Shown: positions 9,957 through 20,813 of the stretch, piece after piece
How positions within the stretch are numbered: the stretch's first letter is position 1
Layout: the number at the start of each line of letters is the position of its first letter
NCBI GenBank assembly: GCA_009801015.1
Contig: VHZZ01009813.1
Span: forward strand, 33,077 to 58,054
Reading direction: 5' to 3'
From: Silene noctiflora
Taxonomy: Eukaryota > Streptophyta > Magnoliopsida > Caryophyllales > Caryophyllaceae
Length of the DNA: 24,978 nt
Notes under the pieces: model-generated
Seen by the model: the letters and a program-made list of their open reading frames with translations, nothing else
Databases searched by the model: none
Told to the model about the DNA's origin: nothing
Position numbers and translations under genes: made by a program

Positions 9957-10834
9957 GATGAGGGAATACAGATCCACGGGTTTTTGGAAAACGTTTTAGA
10001 GTCGCTACTAAGTTTTAAGGAAAGCTCGGAAGCCATTTTGAAAAGAATTTGGGTTCGATGTGAAAGTACATGATGAGAAGTTCGTTAATAAAACAATCAC
10101 CCTCACCCATTGTAAATAACGGCTTCTACTAAGGACTACGATGGCTAATTGGATAGGACTACGATCGCTTGTATGGAAGTGAAAACACCATTTTTGATCC
10201 TAACATGTGAGCATAGTTTCTAATCGTTAAATGCATCTAATCTACTTTGTCTAAGTTATTTAGCATGTGAGTTGATTTGAAATATACTAAGCAAACAATC
10301 ACAAACATGGCTTAGATGGGAATGGGGGAGCCGTTAGGAAGCTACACTATTACAACTCGGGCAAACTTTCCGATCGATGCGCAAACAATTGAATTAAAGA
10401 TACAACTCGATCTAATTACAATTGTTAAGATAAAGACCAACTCATGACACAAGTAGCCTAGACACCCTACTTAGACGTTGGAAATCGTGCCAAAAAGGAG
10501 GCCATGGCTCACATAGACTTGTCCTTGGCCTTCTTATCAATTATTGCACAATCGCTTCGCTTTAACCAATTAAACATGTCTGGTTTAATTTACTAAAACA
10601 AAGGTTTTCATAAACAAACTTGACTCAAAATAAAGGACTAGTAAGACCCATGTTTGAAGTACAAATTACATGACTAGAAACAAAGTACAATAATTACAAC
10701 AATACATTACAATAACTATTGAAACGAATTGTAATAATTAAGCGATAATAAGACAATACAAAACCAACAATGATGGCGTGAAGGCCGAGGCTTGCATGGA
10801 TCGAACACGGGTGGTCAAAGTTGACTATTCTAGT
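9957..10834. other. Non-coding sequence, probably from an LTR element
   Basis: There is no coding ORF. The left part contains TTTTAGAGTCGCTACTAAG, which resembles the GAGTCGCCACC string seen in some plant Tat/Ogre-type elements. Ends and target-site repeats were not found, so this is a tentative fossil fragment only. Confidence 0.3.
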
Positions 10835-12379
10835 TTACAAGCTAAATCGCACGCCTATCACAGATAACCAACTGGTCTCTAACTAATATAGCTAGAAAAA
10901 TCGGGATCGTATCCATAGGGAAACTAAAGTGCGTTCTACTTGCCAACTAAAGTCTTGTTAAGTAACAAATCCGGGGGTTATTTTGTTTGTTTGCCAAACT
11001 AAGAGTAGTGAAGGAAAGAGAAATAAGGAGTAAGAAATAAGTCTAAAAATATAAGGAGAGATAGCTAGGATTGTCGGTTTACCATGGTCTAACAACGGTC
11101 AAAGGTAAGGGTTAAAGATCGGTTAAATTACGGTCTGAAGGGTAGTGAAAATGTCCTCTCGGCCCGCTATTCGACCTAGAATGCTTCTAACGGGCTCTCG
11201 CACTTATTAGGGCACTCTAATGTTTGTACCAAGTCTAACTCTCTCCAATATCTCGATCTAGGTCGGAGTTTACCAAATTAGCCAACTAGTTACATGCATT
11301 TAACCAATTAACCAAAACTAAAGGCGGCAATTAATAATTCAAACACAATAATTATCCAGATCTAAAAATCTAATTAAGACCGTCTCAAAATCATGGCTCC
11401 CCTAAATCCTAATAAAACAATTTAGCTACGCATATTTAATTTCATGATAACAATAACAAGTATGATGATCGATTTAAACATGATAAGCAAAAGACAAGAA
11501 TTAATAAACATAAAATAAACGATATTAAAAGATAAAAGTAAATGAGAAGAAAGATTAAAAGAAGAACGAAGGTTAATTGATTACCGAATGAAAGGAGAAA
11601 GATTACAAGTTTCAGATCCAAAAGTTTAGAGCAAAAGCAAGGTTAAAATGTTTTTTAGCAGTAGAGAAAGATGCCCTAAAATGTTTAGTAAAACTAGTTT
11701 AAATACTAAGTCCAAAAGTTAGAGTAATTAAGTAACTAATGGGTCAAAGCCACGGTTTAAAATGTATGATAAATATCTTTAATCAATCGACTAAGTTGAC
11801 TAATCAAAGCTGTCGAGTTGAACTTAGTCGATCGACCAAAAACACTTGTCGATCGACCAAAAACACTTGTCGATCGACCATGTGTCTTTGCGCATTTCTT
11901 GTAATGCGCACTGAACTTCAAGCGGCCGCCATTTCTTTGTTACTTGGGAAAATCGAGTGTTTTCGGTGGCGTTGGAAAGCTAACAGAATAAGATTTCACA
12001 TAAAATTTGAATCGCTTGATTATCATTTGTAAAACTCGAGTTATGGCTCTTCAAAGTAGGCAATAGTAATGTGAAGTTCATTATATCACTCCAAACTATC
12101 ACTAATTACCAAGTACGGCTCTAATTCAACCCTTACCCTCTTCAAATGTACGATAAGTTTCCTTAGCAGTAGAAAGTCCAATCTATAGCTCTTTTAAATC
12201 TCCATGTTCTTGAGAATCGACTCAAAATGCGCAACAAAGTGTTATTTCCTACAAAACCAATGCGAATACACCGAAGTAGCAAATGTGGAGAATTTGACGT
12301 GAAATAGCTCCTAAGAGAATATAATGTGCATAGAAATGTGTGCCAAAATAGTAATAAAAGTGAATATAAAATGCACACA
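10835..12379 (-). mobile_element. Tat-like LTR (LTR-B), 3' LTR of a minus-strand element
   Basis: On the minus strand it starts TGTGTGCATTTTATATTC and ends near GATTTAGCTTGTAAA. Tail, middle blocks and palindrome cluster are shared with LTR-A (820-2171), including ATGGATACGATCCCG and TTAGTTAGAGACCAGTTGG. A purine-rich tract (GGTTTGAGGAGG) lies immediately upstream in element sense, so this is the 3' LTR. The left boundary is approximate and I found no matching target-site repeats. An old fossil copy. Confidence 0.65.
11826..11879. repeat. Three GTCGATCGACC motifs at 21-bp period
   Basis: Copies start at 11826, 11847 and 11868, exactly 21 bp apart, separated by AAAAACACT. Weaker copies precede them (ATCGACTAAG at about 11788). 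This is the counterpart of the array in LTR-A and sits at a similar place in LTR-B. Confidence 0.85.
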
Positions 12380-13204
12380 TTAAACCTCCTCAAACCAAAC
12401 CCTTGCTTGTTTCCAAGCAAGGAATAGATAGATGACAGAAGAGGGGCGGGGACTAATGGAATGTTATACAGCTCAGAGCTAGCTACACTCTTAACTCGCC
12501 TAAACCACTTTAGTGCAACAAATAAGCAGTATAATATTAAATCAAGTGCAAACGAGTTAAGTCAATGACAAGAATACTGAGCCGTGAACCTTGCAAGACT
12601 CATATATGTCAGACTCTCACGGGTCGCTCATCACTCATCTAAAGAACATGGTGAGTATATTGTAAGATAGAAAGAAATAAAGCCACTCACCTAACTGCGG
12701 CCTATGAGAACATGCATGCAATATAACATGATATCGATCTCTACCAACTGTACATATGCATTCAACCCAAAAAGGACCAAAACACATGTCGAGGGCCTAC
12801 ATATAGTGTGAGGTGAGGTAAATGGGTAAAAAAGGGCAAAACAATTTGGAAATATGGAGGTTATAGCCAAGCTAGTACGACCGTAACCAAATAATAAGCT
12901 TATTCCACCTAACAAACCCAACATATGAAATAGAAGCGGTGCAAATGCGGCACAAATCTCATCTAACACACCAAAACCGACTACTCGTAAGTTAACAATG
13001 AAAAAAATATAGGACTCATCTAACTTCTTATCAAAATCTCTCTTTTTTTTCAACATTTTTTTCTTTGTATTTTTTTCTTTGTTTTTCTGATTTTTTGCCT
13101 TTGTATTTTTTTTCTTCTCCTACTTCTTATTTCAAACCCTTCTCTTTATAACAAAAAGATACCAAATTGACAATAATAAGCGCGACAAAATTGTCAACTA
13201 AACT
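12380..13204 (-). mobile_element. Internal 3' tail of the Tat-like element
   Basis: On the minus strand, reading toward the LTR, the sequence has CTTGGAAACAAGCAAGG and then the polypurine tract GGTTTGAGGAGG just before the LTR. A close variant of this pair occurs upstream of 3' LTRs in Tat/Athila elements. No protein-coding frame is recognisable. The piece ends where the next LTR fragment starts at 13205. Confidence 0.5.
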
Positions 13205-14363
13205 TGCAACACCCCCACTTACCAATGGGCTTTAACAAGACCTTCCATATAAAGTAAGGGCGTTACCATCTTGGTTGCCCGAGGTAAGTATATCAAATAG
13301 ACAATAAAAGAATATTTAATACTTCGTTTACAAGGTATAATGGAACCACTAAAAGAAGAACTACAACACTTATACATTTGAGTTACAACTGGTGGAACTA
13401 CAACACTTATACATTTGCGCTACAACTGGTGGAACTACTATCGTCTGACTACTAACACAATGTCACGTGATCTTCCTAGCCCAGCAGTTACATCCAGAAC
13501 GCAGCGACCACAAACACCTGAAAGGTCCATCTGCTCACCATTTCAACCACATCAATGGATCACCGCAGATACAAACAACAAAGAGAACACCACAATACGC
13601 CACACAAGGTCAGTAATAGAAATACGTAAAGTACAAGGCAAGAATTACACAAGTAAATAATAACAAATGCAGGTACACTTACTTAACACCAACACCACTA
13701 GCACACCTCAACCAATCCGGTACCCATCGTAACAGGTAATCTACACCGTCAGTGACAGACCGCAGCCTCGTCACTTCAGCCCCGCTTATCGCAACGATCG
13801 TACTCAAGTAATTAATGTGCACATCTCCCTTGTAACGGGAATCACAAGGGGCGAACAAGGGGGTTAAGACCATTCCCGATGATGGCTCCACAATCAACAT
13901 TGAAAATTACTCTTACACCGTCACCATAACCATCACAAGACAATTGTATCTATGCTATAAGATTTCTACATTAAGACAATCATAAGGACTACAAATCAAT
14001 CAAATAATAACTTAAACTGTGTAGGGAAACCCTACCTTTTCGCTATTCCATAGCAATGCATCAATCACATCATGCTTAGCAAGAACCCACATCGTCTCCT
14101 ACAACACAATTATACCCTATTACTATGCTAACAAAACTGATCTAAAACAATTAACAAATACTCACAAACTTACCCTGAAGACACACAGATGCCGATGACG
14201 GCGACGACTCCACGCGATGACTCCGGGCATAGGTTAACGTTCTCCCCGAATAAGGTCCATAGCTCAGTTATGATTGGGGTAGTAAGAAATGGGAAGATTT
14301 GTGAGGTACAGAATTAGGTTTAGAAATGACAAAACACAAGGCGGAAATGACTTAAGTTGTAAC
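13205..14363 (-). mobile_element. LTR fragment, TGTAACACCCC family, cut by the next insertion
   Basis: It begins (plus strand) TGCAACACCCCCACTT and is followed by GTTGCCCGAGGTAAG. This is the 3' edge of a minus-strand LTR related to, but distinct from, the LTR at 14854. No tRNA-complementary site lies to its left. It stops at 14363 where a second copy begins. It is a fossil fragment without coding sequence. Confidence 0.55.
13359..13432. repeat. Tandem duplication, 2 x 37 bp
   Basis: Two adjacent units start AACTACAACACTTATACA at 13359 and 13396 and differ at about two positions. They lie inside the first LTR fragment. The second fragment (14364-14853) has this region once. Confidence 0.8.
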
Positions 14364-14853
14364 TGTAACACCCCCATCTACCAAGGAGCGTTAACAAGAC
14401 CTTCCCTAGTAGACAAGGGTTCTACCATCTCCGTTGCCCGAGGTATGTATATTAAAAAGACCATAAAAGAACGTTTAATAATCCTTTACAACTTATAACG
14501 GAAAACAAAAGGTGAACAACTCAACTATGCAAAATATGAAATACAACTAGTGGAATTATTATCGCCTAACGACCAACTCTATGTCACGTGACCTCTCCAA
14601 ACCCGCAGACACACCAAGACAACATCCATACTAAACATGAAAAGTCTCACTGCTCACCATCCCCGAATGGATCACCACAGTTTCGAAAACAATAAACGGG
14701 ATCAGTCAACTGAATAATGAATATAAGATATACATAAACCATACAAGTCCATCCATAGTAACCAAAAACTCCTCCAACTCCAAATATAACCAGTAATCGA
14801 CTACATACCAAGGTGTGTAGCCATGCCAGATTACCCATCGCAACAGGTAAACC
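14364..14853 (-). mobile_element. Second LTR fragment of the same family
   Basis: It begins TGTAACACCCCCATCTACC and contains GTTGCCCGAGGTATG and TGTCACGTGACCTCTCC, which align in order with the fragment at 13205. It is cut at 14853, inside the block ACCCATCGCAACAGGTAA, by the large element. It has no coding sequence. Confidence 0.6.
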
Positions 14854-15077
14854 TGTAACACCCCAATTATCCGGCCAAGATAATCGAATCACTACCATCT
14901 CGGTTTCCCGAGGTAGTGTTTTAGAGATACAATCAAGAAGCCTTTATTATAAATAACGGTTTAGTGAATTATATAAATGTAAACAAATGAATAAAAGTGA
15001 ACTATACAAATTACAAGTCGGCTACCATCTATGTCATCTATGATATGCTACTCGACTCCGAGTCCAAGTGCGGTCCA

Positions 15078-15658
15078 AAACCCGATCGCGTCAACAAGCA
15101 AAACCTGTACTCAACCTGCTCCCCATATGATCGGAAATATCATATGGATCGACACAGGCCACCCCGAAAATAAGTGACAATTTACACATAGCCACACACG
15201 GTCATTTTCAATAATACAATTAATCACGAAAGACAATAGACATGAATGTGAAATGCAATTATGAATGCACAAACACAAGTCTCCAATCATAACCACTCCA
15301 CAACAAACACACCGGTACTAGGGACACACCCACGGTACCCACATCCCGTTGATGGCACTGCAGCACCNAAACCCGATCGCGTCAACAAGCAAAACCTGTA
15401 CTCAACCTGCTCCCCATATGATCGGAAATATCATATGGATCGACACAGGCCACCCCGAAAATAAGTGACAATTTACACATAGCCACACACGGTCATTTTC
15501 AATAATACAATTAATCACGAAAGACAATAGACATGAATGTGAAATGCAATTATGAATGCACAAACACAAGTCTCCAATCATAACCACTCCACAACAAACA
15601 CACCGGTACTAGGGACACACCCACGGTACCCACATCCCGTTGATGGCACTGCAGCACC
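15078..15658. repeat. Exact 290-bp duplicate blocks around one N
   Basis: Blocks 15078-15367 and 15369-15658 appear identical over 290 bp, with N at 15368 between them. Both start AAACCCGATCGCGTC and end ACTGCAGCACC. The other LTR of this element has the block once (about 23258-23548). Overlapping contig ends that were not merged is the simplest explanation. Confidence 0.85.
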
Positions 15659-16725
15659 GCCAACCAAAACAACCGGACCGCAGCCCGTAAAAAGGTACTC
15701 CGGACACACCGGTAGTACCGGGCCTGAGAGCGACTCGGATCCCCTACCAGACGACGTGACTCAACCTCACGCGTCCCTCCATATGTCAAGCCATTAATGT
15801 GCATATCCCTCTTGTAGTGGGAAGCTCCAAGAGGCAACCCAAGCGTGAGACGGTCTCCCAACCGCCTCACGTCTACAAAACGAGTATAACCGCCACAACT
15901 CCACCAACAACCTCCAACATCCACCACAATCACATATATCGCAACATACAACATAATGTGCCAATTATACTACCATCTCATGGATTATGAATCTTAACAT
16001 GCCAAACATACTTATATCGACAAGTTCTCATTTTCATGTTATAATGCATTTCCACCCACAATATGAGATTAACCATCAATTATCCAATCATTATGATATG
16101 ATACGATTATGTAAACACAAGAGACTAATACACATTTCCACATACACGTTATAATAAAACCTAACCATCATAATTGTCCCCTTAATGATGCAATTAATCA
16201 CTAAGCATGTTATAATGCAAATGCTTCATTCATGTGAGCCTAATTAAAATATCAACAACAACACATAAAACATTCATATAATTGAAATCAATTAGGATTA
16301 ACCTACCTTTTAGCATACTCCATAAGCTAGTCCAAGCCAACAAGAATCCATCTCGTAAAACCGTCTCATCCTACAATAATCATATAATAACTATCAAAAA
16401 TCATCCTACACTATAATACAACCCAAAACCCCTTATTAATACCCATTAATTACCTATATACTAACAATAATTACTAATTAAGCAACCCAATAGAAAACCC
16501 CCAAAAATTAGGGTTCATAAGACTAGAATGACGATAGATCTCAACTTACAAGGTGGATGGAATGGATAGCAAGGTGAAAAATTCCTTAGAATAAGCTTGA
16601 ATCCCATGTAAGAGTGTTTATGAGAGTTTTAGAGAGAAGAGAGAGAATTTGGAGAGATAAGGAAGATGATAAAATGAAATAGGAGAAATGGGTTTTGCGG
16701 GTTCTTAAAACCCGTATGACCATCT

Positions 16726-16800
16726 CACTCGGTTGAGTAGAGAGTTCACTCGACCGAGTGACACATACTCGATCGAGTGCTCAGACCACTCGGTCGAGTA
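16726..16800. repeat. Four ACTCGGTCGAGT-type palindromes in the 3' LTR
   Basis: Fourteen-base units start at 16726, 16747, 16766 and 16787, so spacings are 21, 19 and 21 bp. Variants include CACTCGACCGAGTG and TACTCGATCGAGTG. They lie in the region that would be near the start of the LTR in element sense, where promoter sequence is expected. Confidence 0.9.
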
Positions 16801-17108
16801 CAACGCAGTTCTCAGCAATGACCAGTTTTCGTAAAATAGTCATATCTCACTCGTTTCTTGGTCATTTTGGGCGTGTGACCTACTGTTGTAATCTTAAGAG
16901 AATAAACTATCACCTCCAATTAGAATAACATCAATATCATGTCTAGATCTTAAGTTATGACAGTTTTAAGACGACCCTTCTATAGGCGGACATTATAACA
17001 ACTCCACTAAATCTAGTTTATAGTCATAATTCACTTCCGAGTAGACAAGGGTCCCCTCACGCATCCCAAGGGTCCTTTGTGGATCCCAAAATATCGGGGT
17101 ATTAAAAT

Positions 17109-17123
17109 ATTCCCCCCTTAAAA
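17109..17123 (-). other. Polypurine tract
   Basis: On the minus strand TTTTAAGGGGGGAATA directly precedes the 3' LTR. GGGGACGAAGTTC lies just upstream, as in Tekay/Del elements. It would prime plus-strand DNA synthesis. Confidence 0.65.
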
Positions 17124-20100
17124 TGAACTTCGTCCCCGAAGTTCGCCTCACTCTCTCCTTTCCCAATCATTCCTCAATCTTCTCTCAAGTCTCATTATTG
17201 GTTCTCATGTACTCTCTCACCATTACCGTTGTCCCTTACTCTAACATAAAGTCCATAAAGATTCTTATCGTCATCATCACTCTTAATAACCACACATGTT
17301 TATCGTACTCATCCCAAAGTTCTTTGCTCGGCTCTCACTACTTTCTCACATTCCGTACTTTATCTTTCCTAAATTTCCGAATTATTATTACATCCACTCC
17401 CCCTAAAAGAGAACTTCGACTCGAATTTCAACTAACAATTCTCATAAAGTGTTCTTATACGCTTATTACCAAATTGCCCAAATGTTCATGTTCAAGGTTT
17501 CACACTCTCTCTTACCTATTGCAAATCCATAATCAAACCTCATACAGTCAAAATTCTATCGATATGATACCACACTACAAGCCTCCCAAAAAGGTGAAGT
17601 ACAAGGTCAAACCCCGGTTCCAATCTCTAATCCCATAGTTTACTCCTCCCTCAAGTCGGTTATATGCATACGTATCTATCACGGGGTATAACTCGATTAT
17701 TATTACATAAATATATCACGTCAAATCTCATACATTCATATGCACGCACATAAATCACGAATATGTGGACACCATTAAACAAATAAGCAATGCAAAATTT
17801 CTCGTTATGTGACTCAACCGTGTTCAACATTTCCCATTTCCGAACATCATGCCACGTACATGCCGCGTCAAATACACCACATGATCACACATGTGTTTTC
17901 CACACCCGTTCCTATCCATCATCAACACTTCCGTTTACACGGAAGGCCACAACACCATCATGCAAATAATCACTACATGACATATTTGGTGACCGACAAC
18001 TAACATGGATATCAATATTTGGTGACCGACAACTAACATGTACATGTCAAACTAACAACTTTCACTTAACATTCTTAAATAGTAAAAGGCACATGATACG
18101 GTCAAACTTAAACAATTCACGGGGTCTCATCCATAGGAGGTCAGCATGTTTATCCGACACAAGTTAACTAATATAAACCGCAAAATAAGGGTACACCCCC
18201 AATATTTGGTCGAATATTAACAAAACAAGGGCCACAGCAGACCACTCGGTCGATTGGGATGACCACTCGGTCAAGTGGGGTGGCCACCCGGCCGAGCCAG
18301 TGGCACTCGACCGAGTGTGCCTGACAGAACTGGATTGTCCCCAAAATCGTCTTAAACTTACCTATACTATTACACCAACAGAGATAACTTCCAACGGTGA
18401 CTACATGTCGTCTACTAGACGAATCTAAAACAATATCTTGGCCTTTTGGCCGCCATTACAACACGACTAAAACAAAACATGATATTCCAAAATTCGTTTC
18501 ATAAGCATTTCTTTTCCCCCTATAACAGGCGACGTCGCCAACAACCGCACCGTAGTGTGAAACATGATCATCACATTGACACGCATCACATTTTTATACA
18601 ATCCCATAGACATGTATTGATATCACCTAAAACAATAACAACATCTTAGGGCCTTATGCATTATACATCACACTCTTAATCTCATAACCGGGATGACCAA
18701 CTTGGTAGTACTAGATCCACAACTTTATGAACTCAATTATCATTAGAACTAAACTCATCCCAATTTCACAACAAATCTCTCTAAAACCTCAAATTCCCAA
18801 CTATGCAACCAACATTCAACTAACAATTTCTATTCCAGTTCACAAATAACACTCCTCAAAACTAACACCCCTCGAAAAAACGCCACCTCCGAAAAACCGA
18901 CGTCGATATAATAATATAACTATCAATTACCATATCACACATGTACAAAGACGCCTAAGTAGTTTCACCATTCATTTCTTACACCACTTTTACTAGAAAT
19001 CTTTCACCGTTTAACTTAATTGATCACCTTAAGTTCCATTTAGTTACCATGTTTTCAATTCTCATCAATACTTAGACTCAATATACATATTCACACAACT
19101 ATGAACAACCCAAATCATCACCTCATTCTGTCCTAAAGTACCTCAATTGTTTTCTCGTTATTTGCCTACTCAAATCTCGATTATTTGTCAACCAAAATTC
19201 TCAAATCATGCTCAATAGCAACATCCTTCAACATGCAATCCATAAGTTCGAACCATTAATAAATATTCAACCTTGATTACACATCACTCATCATTTATAA
19301 GTTACCCCGTACCATTATCTTAATCAACTGAAGACTCTTACATAAGCTAAACTCACTTTCTTGTACTCCCAATTTCCAACATAGATTATCCACAAAATCA
19401 CATCAAAATCCTTGGATCATGAAATAATCCAATCAACACACCAATAACCTTGGATCACAAATCAAGACTTCCCAAATCGCAAAATATCACTACTTACCAT
19501 AAAAGATTCCTTCCTCAAGATCAATAACCATATTACGTCCTCATATCTCTCAATTTTCATGTTTCTATATTGCCAACAAATACTCATACACCACTCATTT
19601 ACATTCACAATTCTTTATTCACAACACCTACATCACCACTTCGCCGAATCCAATCTAGTCATTAACAACCATATCCACAAATCAGACCAATAATATCCTT
19701 ATTCATCAAACAACTTTATCTCTTTTACAAAATCAAACACTTACCTACCTACACGGCTCAAATCCCCATAAAATGAACAAACTTACCTCAATCCCAAACA
19801 AAACACAAGTTCCACATTCATAACTCTCAAGACGCAACACTCATTCATCACACATTTTAGCACTTGTCCCTTTATCCTCATAAACTCGTCAGCTCACTCC
19901 CGTTTCACATCCTCTCAAACACAACAACATGTGTCTACACTTCTACTAGCCAAGACCATACAACCCATAAGGTAAACAAGCATTATGACCCATATATAAG
20001 CAAAATAACACATTATTGGGGCACTATGAGACAATTAAGCCACTTTCAAATACAAAAATCCAAATTTGATCATATACACTATGGTATATATATAAAAAGA

Positions 20101-20160
20101 ATTTGGTCAAAATTTCAAGGTAAAATTCTCCGATTAAGGTAACGCATAGGATTATTACAA
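17124..20160. other. G-poor non-coding interior of the large element
   Basis: The plus strand is strikingly poor in G. A hand count over 19021-19380 gives 25 G against 95 C. No protein family is recognisable on either strand. The 171-codon plus ORF at 17123-17638 is on the antisense strand of the element and is explained by composition, since low G removes most TAG and TGA codons. A 33-bp near-tandem repeat of TATTTGGTGACCGACAAC occurs at 17983 and 18016. Confidence 0.6.
18243..18317. repeat. Four ACTCGGTCGAGT-type palindromes, internal
   Basis: Units start at 18243, 18264, 18285 and 18304, spaced 21, 21 and 19 bp. The motifs are more diverged than those in the LTRs (for example CACCCGGCCGAGCC), but the phase is kept. 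The array lies in the interior, about 1.1 kb from the 3' LTR. Confidence 0.85.
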
Positions 20161-20813
20161 AATTGAAATCTTATTACTCGATTAATTCAAGAAAATTTTA
20201 GGGTCATGTCTACATCATTAAACATCATGTGAATCTTTATAACATAACTAGATAAGAAATGGAGTGCAAAAATGCAAGACACTTAGATTGATGCAAACAT
20301 AATGNAACATCAATGAGGACTAATTACCAAGAAACAATTAAGTCACATTTGGNTGCAAAATCAAAANCATTCATTTTGAGNTGAAATTTCAAAAGAAGTT
20401 GGGNAACATCTTAAAAATGAAATTTTGATTCAAGATGATGCATGCCATTACTAACCAAGATAGTAGCCTCATTAGTCAATTAAACTAGGTTTCAAACACG
20501 AAAAATCAAAACTTAAGCATGTACATTAAGACTAAAAAATTCTCAAGACAATTTTTAAATGCAAGGCAAAATTAGCAATAACAACTAAACTTTGGTCTTT
20601 GTTAAATAATTAACCAAGAAACAAATGCAAAATCAAATTATGGACTCAAGAACGTATATTTCGAGTTCATAAAAAAAAAATTTAGGCAAAATTCAACACG
20701 AAATTTTATACTTGACATTATGAACGATGTAAAAAGATGATTAATATCATGAATCGGACAAAACATGTAATTAATTGATACAATTCGATGGAATTAGCAT
20801 AGATTTAAATAAA
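20161..20813. other. AT-rich interval with five ambiguous bases
   Basis: N occurs at 20305, 20353, 20367, 20381 and 20404. Base composition here no longer shows the G-poor bias of the preceding 3 kb, so this may be a separate insertion. I found no ends, gene or tandem repeat. Confidence 0.4.

Larger units (their letters stand above)
14854..17107 (-). repeat. 3' LTR of the large element
   Basis: It matches the right LTR from the TGTAACACCCC edge through CACGCGTCCCTCCATAT and ACTCCATAAGCTAGTCC to the palindrome array. Its outer limit near 17107 is set by the polypurine tract. It contains a 290-bp block present twice around a single N, so its true length is probably about 1.96 kb. The inner edge is uncertain by a few bases. 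Confidence 0.7.

Noticed and set aside
12691-13056. 121-codon minus ORF
   Set aside because: It is hydrophobic by composition only, lies in the non-coding tail of a Tat-like element, and has no known domain.
15550-15954. 134-codon minus ORF inside an LTR
   Set aside because: It lies within the LTR, overlaps the duplicated block, and has no family features.
17123-17638. 171-codon plus-strand ORF
   Set aside because: It lies in G-poor DNA where TAG and TGA codons are rare by chance, runs antisense to the LTR element, and shows no recognisable domain.
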